From Bryoerythrophyllum caledonicum (lineage: Eukaryota; Streptophyta; Bryopsida; Pottiales; Pottiaceae): a DNA stretch of 64,000 nt. The DNA lies in contig OZ020520.1 in assembly GCA_963971425.1 (NCBI GenBank), forward strand, positions 11,779,807-11,843,806, given 5' to 3'. The number at the start of each line of letters is the position of its first letter. Within the stretch, counting starts at the first letter, position 1. Both the position numbers and the translations under genes were made by a program. Below the pieces are notes generated by a model, which did no database searches, was not told where the DNA came from, and saw only the letters and a list, made by a program, of their open reading frames with translations. Shown here one piece after another: positions 10,740-22,569 of this stretch.

Positions 10740-13126
10740 TCATGCTTGCTCGGCAATATTTGTAAGCTCTAGAATGCGCATGACCTCGTTAAAGCTGTAG
10801 CTTGGAGCATGCATGAATAAGTCCTCCTTGTAGTCTATCTTACATAAATAGCATAAGATGTAGTACAAATGCTTGCAATACTTCCATTGCCCTTTCTTCC
10901 TCAACGCCTCCACTGACATCTTGAGGAAATCTGGACATGTACACGCCAGGTAGTCTGTGAAGGTTATGCAATCGACTTCTCCTTCTCCGTTAGAAGGGTG
11001 ATGACCCATCCAAATCCCGGATACGGCATGGCGGTGACATTCGTAATGTAGCAATTCTTCATCAACACTGCGCTTGACCACTTGTTTCGGTGCTCAACGG
11101 AAGGCACATCTGAACCTCGGCAAATTTGGTAGCCGTTGCGGAAAGTATGGTACGAGTCCGGATTCTCTGGGAGCGGGAAGTTCGATCGCGGTAGAGGCAT
11201 GCTCATAGTTACCTGAAACTGTCTACAAGGCGACAAAGCACCACGTTGCTCTAACTGAAAACCTGCTTCTTCTAACGATAAAACTTCTTGCATCGTTAGG
11301 TTCGTGCCAAGCTTTACTGGCCATGTCATTGGGACTGATGGCCAGTCTACTACAAACGGTTTCTTCAAACCCATCACGCATCGGCTAATATCATCAGCAC
11401 AAAACCAGAACTCGACAGAAGTATTTCGGGGCGACCTGAATTCCTTCTTCTTGCCAATATATGTTGTGGCAGGTGTTCCTTGACTCCCACGTCCAACTCT
11501 AGCGTCACACCTCTCACCGGTCTGGGCCTGCAATGCTTGGCACTTCCGGTGGGAGGTCTTTGGAAGTCGACCAATGTGCCACTTTGAGGGATCACAGTCC
11601 GATTCTAGTATTGCAGTTGCGTGACGGACCCCGAAACCTTGTTCATTTAGGGCCTCTTCGATCCGCGCCCGAGTCACCCTTCTGCCATCACGTGGAATCG
11701 AATAGTTTACCGTATCGGATCAGTGGGAGTCGTTGCTGGACCCGGGTGGCATGTCAAGTTTCCGTTTGGTTGACCCAAAAATCTCCGCTCCTTCGAGTCC
11801 GCCCGTCTTTGTCAAGAGATCCTCCGCCTCCGGGAAACCCCGCACAACTTTTGCAATGAGTCTTGGATCACCAGAACGTTGGGCAGATCTTAATCGAAGC
11901 GTACCTTTGTCTGGACCTTTTCCGGAGGTCCCTCCATTGATCCATGCCCGGTACAAAGTGATTTGCATGAAAGTCCAAATTAGGTCATCCACGGTCGCCG
12001 CACGGTAGCCGATTGCATATCAACACCGCTACCAGGACGATCAATAGACATTTTAAATACAAACACCTTACCTTTAGATTGGCCCGAGAACTTGTTCTCG
12101 TGGATGAAGATAAATTTGGACGACTCCTTTAGCTCCATGATGTTGTCCATGACACTCTTCCCACCACTGTAGAAGCGCTTGCATGTCAACACCAAGTTCC
12201 TTATGTTAGGGGATGATAGAGTCTGGAACTGATCCAAGACAACATACATAGATGCTCCTTCAAGGTTTGATGATCCCGATTCGGGACGAATCAAGTATTC
12301 GGAAAGGTAATTCTTACTGGCAGCCAAAATGATTACAAAATTAGTGGCGTTGGGTGTATGCTCGGCTTCCTTCGCAACGCACTCATGCATGACGTCCATT
12401 GCGGTTTGGTCAACTCCATTCGAGATGGGATGCTGATGAATACCAAGATGAATGGCAAGTCGGGTGCGCTCCGAATGGGTACACGTCACATAATAAATAC
12501 GTGCATCACAGAGAACTAGACAAATAGGCGGGGTTTGACAAACCTTACAAACTAAGGATGACTTTCTTGGCGAAGCGCCGTTGATAGGCTAGGAGGAAAC
12601 GGCGAGACCACTCCACTCCGTTTGATTTGTGCGACCTTCATTCCTGCACGTATAGTCACAATGAAGGTTAGGACATTGAAGATGGCCAGTACAAGATGAC
12701 TTCCGGTATGTCAGGCCAAAGTCATTCATGATATTTGTAGTCATTGTCTTGCACCATGTGTGACCATCGTGTTGCTTGCTCATACCATCTAGTCCTCCTC
12801 TGAATTGAGTTGGTATGCCCTCTGGAAGTGGAGGCAACTCAAGCATCACGTCCCCGTTGTAAGACGGAGGCAAATATTTCACACGTGAAACCTCAATGCT
12901 GTCGAAATCCACCTGTGACAACTCAGAACAGGATCCCTTTCTAGAACAGGTCTTGTGAACATATGAAATGATTATGCGGATACTTTTAGATTTTGGATGG
13001 ACAAGTGGTTTTCTAAAGGAAAGAGACGGAGACATGTGCGACCTACTTGGGGTATGGATAGACGCATCGTGATAGATAGAGTCATGTGACTTAAAGGTGT
13101 ACGATGATTCCCCTAAATTCACATAA
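10740..13126 (-). pseudogene. MULE M1 transposase, C-terminal portion with catalytic core deleted
   Basis: This is the main part of a MULE-family transposase, read from 13126 down to 10740; its first part lies at 33354-32960 beyond element G. It starts with a zinc-binding segment resembling the WRKY-GCM1 fold (DGHTWCKTMTTNI, SCTGHLQCPNLHCDY, TEWSG near 12720-12600). It continues through the block matching M2 residues ending GSGVD, then jumps at about 12000 to the block VDDLIWTFMQ. The M2 copy has about 1.1 kb more here, including the DDE core (FDHIKRVKSWTT, MADSAQANWNAV). The C-terminal end carries a SWIM zinc finger (CTCPDF, YCKHLYY). The frame shifts at the deletion junction and again near 12500 and 11050. 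It cannot encode an active transposase. Confidence 0.85.
13123..13126. repeat. Left 4-bp target-site duplication of element G (ATAA)
   Basis: ATAA immediately precedes the left TIR and is repeated at 32960-32963 immediately after the right TIR. Removing the insert plus one ATAA rejoins the MULE M1 transposase codons in frame (LSY to VNLGESS). Confidence 0.85.
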
Positions 13127-13154
13127 AACACCGTATTCGTTATATTGGGAGATT
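13127..13154 (+). repeat. Left terminal inverted repeat of element G
   Basis: Twenty-eight bases starting AACACCGTATTCGTTATAT match the inverse of 32932-32959 with two mismatches (positions 7 and 25). The MITE ends at 20477 and 20714 are close relatives. Confidence 0.88.
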
Positions 13155-13188
13155 TAGTGACTCCCAAATTAACACATGTAGATAATAA

Positions 13189-14136
13189 GAGCTAAAGTGC
13201 ACATCTAAACTCTACAATATGGAGGGATATGAGTTTCCATTAAATTGGGAGGTAATGTTTTCTACAAAAACCCGTAGAAAAATAAGTACTACGGATAACA
13301 TTACATTACGAATCTAACTATAATATTGAAAAGAAGAACACATTAGTTGACACTTCTTTTATACCACATGTGTTCATTGAATATGAATAGCTAAATATTC
13401 ACACTCGATCCTACTAACCCGGATTAATACCATGCTCCAATTTAGCTAAAAGTGAGCTAAATGACGGACAAATATCCACTTGTAAGAGAATTAGCTTAAC
13501 TCATTTTGATGAGCCCTTTTTGATTTAAAAGAATTTCAATTCTCCTTCTGGAATTCACATTGGCCAAAAAAATATATAACGAGTTTCAAATGATGGTGCT
13601 CAGAAGTGGGAAAAAAATTGCACACACTACCTCTTTTCGAACTAAAGTGTCCCCATCACTTAGAGGTGCAATGAACTCAAAAAGGAAACTCCACACACTT
13701 TAGCTCCACTTGACCTAAGGTGCGCACCATTACTAAGTACACTGAACTAAAAAGAATGGAGAGCTAAAGTGTCAATAAGAAGATTTGCTCACACTTTAGC
13801 TCCACTAGAGCTAAAGTGCGACCCAACATTTACTTTCTATCATTCACCATAAAGGCAATTACTGGTATTATTGGTTTCAAGACTAGAAGCAATTTACCAC
13901 ATTGATATTATAAAAAGAAAATAAAACATACTGCAAATTATCACCGATACACAAAAAGAATGGAGAGAATATTTCATAGCAATCATTGGCATCACATATT
14001 ATAGTCATACAGAGTGTAAATTAATGAAATACAAATATCTATAATCCCAACACCAATGGATCTAACCATACTACATGAAGTATTACGCATCAGAATCTAA
14101 AATCTAGGAAAAGGAAACTCCATTTATCTAAGTCTA
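13189..14136. other. Non-coding left arm of G with palindrome copies
   Basis: No gene is seen between the left TIR and the transposase stop. Copies or half copies of the element palindrome occur at 13189-13201 (GAGCTAAAGTGCA), about 13690-13716, 13748-13760 and 13789-13823 (CACTTTAGCTCCACTAGAGC continuing TAAAGTG). The rest is AT-rich. Confidence 0.7.
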
Positions 14137-16968
14137 TTACAATTCGGACCTGGCAAGTGCTTCCAAAGAAGCCTTGATAATTGCTACTTGTCCCTTCGGA
14201 ATTTTTGTAGTTGAATCTTGCACATGACCTCCATCCCTCTTTGAAGACCTAGGTTTCCATGATGTCAAGATTGAATCGGTACTCTCCCACGTTATGGCTA
14301 TCCCCTTTTCAATTGTCCAACGAAGGTTGCAATCTGTGTCCCAATCTTTATAGAACTTCATAACATCCCGATCGCGCGATATAGGGCGGAAGAATTGGAT
14401 ACGCACGGTGTTTGGCATATCCGGGTTAGAATTAGGATCTGAAACTGCTTGAGCAATCCAAAATGGGCGCTCGTCCCCATCACAAGGACGCAATGCAACA
14501 AAATAGCCAGCAAAAAGATCACGACCAACTCTAAAAGAAGGAGGTGGACGATCGCGCCTTTGGCCAACAAAATGCTCATCTTCACGGTACTCCTCACGAA
14601 CCTCACCCTCCGCTGAGAACTCATCTTCAATGGCATGGGCAATTCGCGTCGTCGGCCAAAAGCCGTCTACCAATGATATCGGCGTATCCATTGGAATAAT
14701 CAGAGCAGCTCTAACATCACGCCAATAATACGAAAGTGGCTCAAAACGCGATCGGGCTTCAACAGACTCCCGAGATGATTGCTCCCAGTGATCGATGAAT
14801 CCTGAAAGTCCCTTCACCACCTCATGGAGATGCCGCATCATAGAAGGCTTCAATGCATCAGGTTCTCCGCGAGGCCATAAAGATCTTCCTTCACAATCCT
14901 CCTTCCACAATTTGATGCCACTACCTTCTCCTCCCTTAGGAAGCCAATCCTCATCATGACAAAGGATTTTATACTTCATTACCGGACAACCACTTGAATC
15001 CACATAAAACTTGAACTGATGAGCCTTTGTATGACCCTCCAAAGCTTCATCACCGTCCGCAATCATACCCCCAATGAACTTCTTAAAGTCAGGAACCTCT
15101 TGGATGAGATGCGGGATTGTGGGAACACTCTCATTTTTCATAAACGACCTCATGAGCAAAGGAATGGTTGGAAAACTCTCCTTCCTCAGTGTCATACTCC
15201 AACGTCCAAATAATGCATCTATATCATCATGTGTATGCCCAACTAGCATAAAATTAACATACACCTCGCGGAAGATGCGTTTTGCAACAAGGAGAGACCA
15301 AAAACAGAAAACAAATCTATTTTTGTTATCACCAACTGCATTGTCCATTTGTACATTCAATATTGGTGGCAAAGGCCTCCCTGGAACTAGGATATCTGGA
15401 ATCGGCCCTAATGGATCCAAACACATCTCCGCACCCCGTAATACCGCCGCATACAATGGATGAGAACTAGATTCTGGAAAGAGTTGCCGGGACGATGACT
15501 TCGGAGGCGCCTCCAGGTCACGCAATAGTTTTGCGAACGACCCGACCGTGTAATTGGCATCATGGGAGTATAAATCAAGGCCGTAATGGGCGTAACGCTG
15601 GTCCACATGACCATGGGCAAGCATACCTGTGATTGCAAGAGGCAACTTCATAAGCCCATCTAGGTGCTTTGTTTTATGTGAAAAAACCGGGGAGGCGGTC
15701 TTTGAGTGATCCATCTTATCATGCATGATGGTAAGAACCTCCTGAGGCGATGACTTTGATCGAAATCGGTTCAGGTAGTACAAGTCCCGATGTGAGAAAG
15801 CAGAATCAATGTGAACCTGCATCTTCTTTTGCCATAGCAGTGATGCTTGTGTTCCAGGTTGAGTAAGCTTCTTCTGATCCTGGTATTTGTCACAAGTAGA
15901 ACAACGGGCAAAGTTGTCTCCACCTTTCTTGGCATAGTACTCAGGGAAGCTCACACGCCGAATCTTACTCAAGCTTGAGGTTGAGATTGGCGGCAATCCG
16001 CAATCAGCGAGATGATCATCAAGAAGCGGTATCTGATCCTTCCACTTAAAACTTGCAGGGAGGACCTTTGCCACAGCCTTCTCCCCAGATGGGAGAACAC
16101 GAGACTTGTGAGGCATGTGGTCCGCATGTCTATCGAGAATGGCTCCAAGAGCGGCAGTAGCCACAACCGTATGACCTCTAGGCTTACGCAAACCGGTATT
16201 CCCGTGGTGTTGAGCGGCATGACCAGCGGCAGCGTCCTTCGCATTCCGATAGAAAGTACTCGAACTTACACCCATGATTTTCATCCAGGCATGGGCACAA
16301 ACGTCCACACCCTCTAGGGTCACAACCTTCCTACCCGCAGCGTCTCTATGAAACTGCCTGTGAACGTCGAGTTTGATATGATTTCTGAACTGCACGATGG
16401 TCTCACTGGTCAAGCGCGTCCGAAGGACTCTTATTTTATCTCTAGGGTAGTGTTGAACACAGTTTTGACTGCAACAACTATTGCTCGCAACAACGTTAAT
16501 GGAAAGAGGGGTCATGAGAAATTCAGCATTCCTGGACATTGTTGGACGTGTATTCCTTGAGGAATTGTCGTACGAACGGGAGCTCCCACCTAGAGGTCTG
16601 TTACGCTCAACCAACCAGACATTGTAAATGTCCCGAAGGCAATGATGGAAGAGACTCACACCGTTTAAGAAGACTTGTTGAATAGGCCAGGTCTTAAACG
16701 AGTACCTCCACTCATCAGGAGCTTCGTCTAAAACAAAAGTACTGGACACCTGTACTACAACATTCGAATCCCCAAGAGGACCAGAGGAACCTAGAAGTGC
16801 ACTGGACCGGACATTGCGAACCAACCCCTCCGCAACGCGAACACCCGAACCATTGTGAAGCGAAACAGTCAGCCCGACCCAGAGACGGCGAGGAATAACA
16901 TCAAACTCAGGCAGGTCTGGATTCACGGGAGCGTCAACATGAACATCGTCGCCCTCCGAAGACGACAT
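14137..16968 (-). CDS. Putative DUF7869 (Sola-like) transposase of element G, 943 aa
   Basis: This is the likely catalytic transposase of the giant element, encoded in one open exon. The ATG at 16968 (MSSSEGDD) is chosen because the 80 codons upstream look like untranslated AT-rich DNA. Visible features: VCAHAWMKIMGVSSSTFYR (about residues 223-241), a helix-turn-helix-like block typical of the family; FARCSTCDKYQ (353-363), a paired-cysteine knuckle; MHDKMDHSK (415-423), a candidate first acidic motif; QMDNAVGDNKN (540-550), the hallmark DN-x(3)-xNKN motif; and FMLVGHTHDDIDALFGRW (573-590), the hallmark GHTH-x(2)-D motif. These match the DUF7869 proteins found in transposons of algae, oomycetes and plants, with an RNase-H-like fold expected. 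It points away from the cargo genes and shares a 7.5-kb spacer with them. The frame is undamaged, suggesting recent activity. The exact DDE residues are inferred. Confidence 0.82.
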   Translation of the reverse strand: MSSSEGDDVHVDAPVNPDLPEFDVIPRRLWVGLTVSLHNGSGVRVAEGLVRNVRSSALLGSSGPLGDSNVVVQVSSTFVLDEAPDEWRYSFKTWPIQQVFLNGVSLFHHCLRDIYNVWLVERNRPLGGSSRSYDNSSRNTRPTMSRNAEFLMTPLSINVVASNSCCSQNCVQHYPRDKIRVLRTRLTSETIVQFRNHIKLDVHRQFHRDAAGRKVVTLEGVDVCAHAWMKIMGVSSSTFYRNAKDAAAGHAAQHHGNTGLRKPRGHTVVATAALGAILDRHADHMPHKSRVLPSGEKAVAKVLPASFKWKDQIPLLDDHLADCGLPPISTSSLSKIRRVSFPEYYAKKGGDNFARCSTCDKYQDQKKLTQPGTQASLLWQKKMQVHIDSAFSHRDLYYLNRFRSKSSPQEVLTIMHDKMDHSKTASPVFSHKTKHLDGLMKLPLAITGMLAHGHVDQRYAHYGLDLYSHDANYTVGSFAKLLRDLEAPPKSSSRQLFPESSSHPLYAAVLRGAEMCLDPLGPIPDILVPGRPLPPILNVQMDNAVGDNKNRFVFCFWSLLVAKRIFREVYVNFMLVGHTHDDIDALFGRWSMTLRKESFPTIPLLMRSFMKNESVPTIPHLIQEVPDFKKFIGGMIADGDEALEGHTKAHQFKFYVDSSGCPVMKYKILCHDEDWLPKGGEGSGIKLWKEDCEGRSLWPRGEPDALKPSMMRHLHEVVKGLSGFIDHWEQSSRESVEARSRFEPLSYYWRDVRAALIIPMDTPISLVDGFWPTTRIAHAIEDEFSAEGEVREEYREDEHFVGQRRDRPPPSFRVGRDLFAGYFVALRPCDGDERPFWIAQAVSDPNSNPDMPNTVRIQFFRPISRDRDVMKFYKDWDTDCNLRWTIEKGIAITWESTDSILTSWKPRSSKRDGGHVQDSTTKIPKGQVAIIKASLEALARSEL

Positions 16969-17147
16969 CCTGCATTCCAATGAGATACATAATAAAAAAC
17001 CCTGACAAATAAAAATGGGTAACCCCTTGAAGGAATAGACATTTATGAAGCAGCATAGGAGGAGGATAATTGATCTCGAATCAAGGTAAGGTCTGGCGCT
17101 TGAAAAAAAAAAGGTATGATTCAAGTGAGCTGACATGGCAGACCATG

Positions 17148-17705
17148 TAAATTTAGCTCGACTCGAGGTAAACTCATGCGGTATAAGATGACAAGTATAA
17201 AATTTCATGCAATTAGCTATAAGCCGAATATGAAATTATTTCACCCTTGACAAAGACAACTAAGCCCGACCCGACCAAAATTTATGACTACCAGACCGAT
17301 TGTTATTTTAACTCGAGTCGAGTTAAACAAAAATAGGACATCAGGTATGTCAGTTTAGCTCGAGTCGAGCTAAACTTTCCTTCAAAAGAAGGTAAGACAA
17401 TTTAGCTCGACTCGAGCTAAACTATCGATAATAATATTTATCGACAGTTTAGCTAAAGTCGAGCTAAATTGAACTAGGAAAGAAGGTATGACAGTTTAGC
17501 TCGACTCGAGCTAAAATGTCAATATAATAATGTAAGACAGTTTAGCTCGAGTCGAGCTAAACTGTCTTACCATCATTCCAAGGACACTTTAGCTCGACTC
17601 GAGCTAAACTGACGATAATAATACATATCGACAGTTTAGCTCGAGTCGAGCTAAACTGTCCTTGGAAAGATGGTAAGACAGTTTAGCTCGACTCGAGCTA
17701 AACTG
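17148..17705. repeat. Cluster of about ten palindromes upstream of the G transposase
   Basis: Palindromes of the form TTTAGCTCGA-C-TCGAGCTAAA or its inverse-centre version (centre G) occur near 17150, 17300, 17360, 17400, 17440, 17488, 17533, 17583, 17628 and 17678, spaced about 40-50 bp. Spacer DNA between them also tends to pair (GACAG...CTGTC flanks at 17533, 17628 and 17678). They sit 0.2-0.75 kb upstream of the transposase ATG, so they could be operator-like sites or subterminal binding sites. Confidence 0.9.
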
Positions 17706-18322
17706 TCCTTCCGTGATTTTCGGCGTCTTTTTAGGGATTCATATGGTAAAACTCTTCAGCATATGAATCTGACTCTCTGTGTACTACAACCCAAATCTTC
17801 CCGTTAGTCGTCACGAAACTCGTAGTGATGCTTAAAAATCACAGTAGCAACTGGAACCACCGCAAATAACCCTACACACTGTCACATCCTAATTGCTAGA
17901 GACTGTGCACAGAGAATGCAAGAAGTACACATTGTGTACCTTATGAAGAAGACAACTGGTGCGTTGTTGCCTCGCGCAAGCGCCCTGCTCAACCGTGCGT
18001 AACCTGTAGATGTTACCCTCCTCAACCTCCGACAGTTCTTCTCCCTCCAAGCCTCTCCACAACAACCTTGCACAGCAACCAAAGTGAGAAAGGAAAGAAA
18101 TGAAGAAAGTTTTCGAGGATCGGCGAGGTCACTCACGGACACACGACCGTTTCAGAATTGGCGGGAGGAAACTTCAGAATTGGCGGGGGGGCTTTTCCAC
18201 AACCCCTAAAAAGGTGCAAATTCGAAATCTTAGCGGGAAACAGAATCAACTATTTCTTGGCTGACTAAAATAAGGAAGAGTACATACCTCGAATATACTC
18301 GCACATGCGAGTTATATACAAG

Positions 18323-18450
18323 GTTTTAGGGTAACGCTCAGGGTTTGGGTTAGGGTTAGGTTTAGGGTTTAGGGTTAGGGTTAGGATTTTGGGGTTTAGG
18401 GTTTAGGGTTTGGTATTTAAGTTCAGGTTTTAGGGTTCAGGGTTTAAGGT
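18323..18450 (+). repeat. Degenerate interstitial TTTAGGG repeats
   Basis: A run of about 130 bp is built from TTTAGGG, GTTAGGG and GTTTAGGG units, the plant telomere motif in imperfect form. It lies in the non-coding middle of element G, far from any chromosome end. It marks the genome as plant-like; a role is not evident. Confidence 0.8.
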
Positions 18451-20472
18451 CCTTGGTTTAGGTGTTATCTTCTGATGTCATTTCATTTCAATATAATAAT
18501 ACTTTGAACATTCAAGATATTGACAATTCAACTAAGGTATAGGGAAATGTCGAGAAGATATTGAGATGATTAGAAATAATTTTGTATTACAATCCAAATA
18601 GGACTTATCTATTATGTTGAAATCAAAGACCTTAACAAACAAGTAGCATTTTAAAAAAAAACATATTTTATGTGCACGTGTATTTTTAGCAAAAATTTAT
18701 GTATTCAAACATGCTTTGGACATCATTTCTTTGGGGTTTTAAAAATGTGCATCATGTTACTATTTTGTCATCAATCTAGAATGTGCATTCTTTGGCAAGA
18801 ATCCCAAGTGTCTCCATGGTCTGGATTTGGAATTGAAATTGGTTACTAATATTTTGAATTAAAATATCTTATATTTGAGTTCGCATTGCATTATCATGAG
18901 TTTAGGGTGTGGCAGTCTAAGCATGACTTGAAAGATGGAAGAATTCTTGACCATACACAATTTATTTCATGTTTTGACGTGAAATTAAAGACTTTGTCAT
19001 TTGTAACACATAGAGAGTGGAACAATATTCAAAGATTTCAACAAGGAACGGAGAGACCTCCTCATGACAAAAAAAGGATAATCAAAATATAAAATATAAC
19101 TAATACAAAGTGTATCACTTAGTGCATCAAACATAATTTAATGTTCGTAATGTAAGTAATTTTGAAATTATTGATACAAGCAAAAATGGAATAATTAGTT
19201 TTTGAGCACGTTCTAGTGGTTGCAAATTATTTTTGACATTCTCAAAATTTTGTAGAAGGATGATAAAAGTCATGAGGCATAATTATATTTTCTCAATGAA
19301 CGTCTTCAATAAGAGTTATGCGAGCCAAAAGAGAAACTTCTCGATTGCCGGCACGTCGAGCAACCTGAAAAATATTTTGCTATGACTCAGTATGGAATGT
19401 GATATTTTGAATACATAGAAGTAATATTAGAACGAATGATATTGTGGATAAACATGTTATTCTTCTAGTGAAAAATAAGATTACATCCCAATTCATACAT
19501 TTTCACACATTGTCACATATTATTGATTTAGGGTACCAAGAATACTTAGACTTCATATCCACTAAAGACTAGGGGATCGTCATATTTTTTTTCTTTTTAA
19601 TATTACTATTGGAGATTTAGATCCACATATTTTGAAAACCCTTTTAAAATTCAAAAGGTTACGATTTCACTTGTGAAATACTTAACCATAAAGAGAAGTA
19701 CGGAGTTCAAAATGATTGTTTGTAGAAGTGGATATACACATTGCACATACATCAGCTCGATTTTTAGCAAAGGTGTTCACCATCACTTTGTGCAATGAAC
19801 CAAAAGGAGTGTGTGCACACACTTTAGCTCCAGTAGCGCTAACGTGTGCCTCATCACTGGGTGCAGTGAACTGAAAAGAAAATATGCACAGTTTAGCTCT
19901 AATAGCGCTAAATTGTGCACCATCACTAAATGGAGTAGATTAGAAAGCAAAAATGCACTATGTAGCTCCAGTATACAGAAGATGGCTTCTAGAGAAGTGG
20001 ACACTAATTAGGAATCCATACAGTAATTGTAAAATGAACAATAAGTGTAGTGTCAAAACTATACATCACCCAATGTCAACTACTACTTTAAATGTCAATC
20101 CTAGTAAATAGTGGAACATAAAGTTTTTTACTTGTGGACAATTAGTTTAGGAAACCATAATCATGGTTTGATTACATCTTGAGCATCATAGTAAGGAAGG
20201 GTTGAGTGCATGTAGAAAAGCAAGAATTTGCAAGAAAGAGCTTGGGAATAATCGGACGTAGGTATGGAGCAAACGAAAAATATCAAAAATTGGACAAAGT
20301 AGAATGTAAAATATGGAGGGAAAATGAAACAGCAAGTAGAAGATTGGAAATATAAGAACATTCTTCTGGAAACGAAAATGAGAAAAGAAAGGAATATTGG
20401 AAAAGGAAAAAACTTAAACATACAATAAATATAGAAATACAAGTAAAATACTCATTAGATATCCATCACATA
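18451..20472. other. AT-rich non-coding spacer of G
   Basis: There is no coding sequence with recognisable similarity. Weak palindrome relatives occur at about 19816-19848 (CACTTTAGCTCCAGTAGCGC followed by TAA) and 19888-19916 (TTTAGCTCTAATAGCGCTAAA), where the centre is GC rather than CGA. Confidence 0.5.
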
Positions 20473-20476
20473 TTAT

Positions 20477-20714
20477 AACACCATACTCATTTTATTGGGA
20501 GATTTCCAGGATTTTGAAAGTTATGAACGGTTTTTCCAATACATTTTTTTGGTGCACATTCAGCTCGACTCAAGCTGAATATGTACCCAGATTGTAGATA
20601 TTGGACAAATTGCATTGTGCAAATTTACTAAATATTTGCATATTTAGGTCATTCTCAAGCTTCAAATATTATTTTGGGAGGCTCCCAATCTCCCAATATA
20701 ATGAATATGGTGTT
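20477..20714. mobile_element. 238-bp MITE with element-G-type TIRs, TSD TTAT
   Basis: The left end AACACCATACTCATTTTAT continues TTGGGAGATT; the right end is its inverse with two mismatches in 28. TTAT flanks both sides (20473-20476 and 20715-20718). The interior contains CATTCAGCTCGACTCAAGC continuing TGAATATG, a relative of the element-G palindrome. It is therefore a non-autonomous derivative of the G family inserted into G itself. Confidence 0.82.
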
Positions 20715-21340
20715 TTATGCATTCAATGTGCATTACATATTCAGTAAATATTCATTAAATACTTATTGAATATTCAACTACACATTAATTTTACATTAGA
20801 AATTTATGCACTATTCATTATCTATTCAGTAACAGTGCATTAAATACTCTATAAATAATCATTAAATATACAAATATTAATTAAACTATCCTGAAATATA
20901 CTTTTAAAACTTCAAACATTCATTAAGTAAAATTTAAATATTCTTTAAATGTGCATAGAAGTTTTAGATATACAAATATACATGAAGTATCCTATAAAAA
21001 ATCATTACAAAGTCATTAGTTATTGGCTAATTATATGATTACACATTAAATATTCATTTGGATAATATTAAAAAATATTTAAAAAATGCAAGAGATGGGA
21101 ATGAGAATAGTTGTGGATAAGACGATAAGAAATTGAGGTTGAAGATGAGACGAAGAATAAATGCATGGCGTTCGGTAGGTATAACATATTGAGTTTATAC
21201 AATTTATCAAGTATCAAAATTGTGTGCTAGGGAAGAATTTTGATAGAGGGCTATTACAAAATGAACTGTAGTAGGTGAACAAATGAGGGATAATATTCAT
21301 GACAATGGTGGCTAAAACTAGTTGCCAACTTGTTGACTAA

Positions 21341-22108
21341 TCATACTACTAAAATCATATTCCACGCAGTGAACCACGTAGTCAACCGTGCGGTGAACTA
21401 CATAAACAGTGAAGTCAAACGCGCAGTTAATTGCGTAGTCAACCGTGCAGTGAACCATGTTACCTTTTTATTATTTATAGTTTGTATTATAAAAACGTCA
21501 TTATAATGGTTGGACATATGCGTTGCAAAGCAAGCGCCAATTGCTAGGAACAGTGCAGCCAACCACACAGTGAATCATGTTATCTTTTCTTTAATATAGT
21601 TTGTAATATAAAACCACGCAATGAAGTTGGAGTTGTGATCTTGGAGGTTGGCATACAAAGTTGGAGGTACAAAATTGCATATTCGAGTTGTGGAGATTGA
21701 AATTACAAGTTTTGAGGTGAGATTGCAAGTTTTGAGATTGTAATTGCAAATTGAGTTTGTGGGTGTATAAAATTGAGATTGTAATTGCAAGTTGAGTTTG
21801 TGGGTGTGTGAAATTTGCATTTGTGTGTTGCAATTTGTGCTTACCCAAAATAAATTTGAAACTCTTAATTACAAATTTGACGTTCATAACCTTTTTGAAA
21901 TTCCATGTTAAAATGCAAAAAAATCTGAAACGTAATTAATTTTTTTCTATTCTATTCTATTACATTATTAAAATTCATGCATAGGTTTCAAAGATATATT
22001 TTTATTTTATGTAGATTGTTGTTACCTTTCTTTTTTAATATTTTGTGATTTAAAAACTACATGAAAATGGTTGAACTAATGCGTTGCAACGCAAGCGCCA
22101 ATTGCTAG
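21341..22108 (+). mobile_element. Helitron-like non-autonomous element
   Basis: The 5' end reads A|TCATACTACTAAAATCAT, like the TC-plus-TACTA start of plant Helitrons. The 3' end is the hairpin GCGTTGCAACGC, twelve bases, then CTAG|T, matching the Helitron rule of a GC hairpin shortly before CTRR and insertion between A and T. A second similar 3' end (GCGTTGCAAAGC...CTAG) occurs internally at 21521-21547. No Rep/helicase gene is present. The 5' part has imperfect repeats of GCAGTGAACCACGTAGTCAA. Confidence 0.6.
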
Positions 22109-22124
22109 TAGTGTACTAGAAATA

Positions 22125-22511
22125 GAGAATCTCCACCGCGGCCGAGGGACCGGGATGCGAGAATAAACACGGTAAAGCCCACTCCGTGAGGCCTAGGCCG
22201 GTGTATCGGCCCACAGGAGTGGCGGCGCCGGTTCTTCTAAACAATAAATTTACAGAAAGTACAGGGGAGACTAAAATTCCCCGGGAGCATGTGTTCAATC
22301 ATGTAATTACACGAGGGAATTAAAAAAAATCAATAAAAACCCCAAAACAAATTAGCCTACTATGGCGTAAGTGTTGGGCACTGGCGTTCCCTCACAGTGG
22401 CCAATTCGGTGACGGTGCGGGGGGAAAAGGGTAAACCCCCCTCCCTTCATCTCAAACTTGGGCACCTTCCCGCTGGCGTGGAAAATTTCCCGTCAGGGGT
22501 GGAGATGCTCT
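22125..22511. mobile_element. GC-rich island, possible MITE
   Basis: This stretch is much more GC-rich than its surroundings and has inverted ends of the form AGAG(A/C)ATCTCCACC (22124-22136 and inverted at 22499-22511). No clear target duplication was found beyond TA, so it is only a candidate PIF/Harbinger-type MITE. Confidence 0.35.
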
Positions 22512-22569
22512 AACTACTGGATTTGTACCGTTAAAGTGAAAGCAAAATGAAGTGAAAAGTAAAGAAAAA

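Noticed and set aside
14643..16560. Other-frame open frames under the G transposase
   Set aside because: They are shadows of the long 943-codon frame, which alone shows family motifs.
17148..17705. CRISPR-like array (repeat about 27 bp, spacing 40-50 bp)
   Set aside because: The repeats are perfect palindromes with alternating centres, occur singly elsewhere in the element including introns, and lie in plant nuclear DNA without cas genes.
18323..18450. True telomere
   Set aside because: The TTTAGGG units are imperfect, only about 130 bp long, and embedded within a transposon with sequence on both sides.
21575..21887. Minus-strand open frames with repeated CNYNLQ-like residues
   Set aside because: They are translations of a TTGCAAGTT/TTGAGATTG simple repeat within the Helitron-like element.
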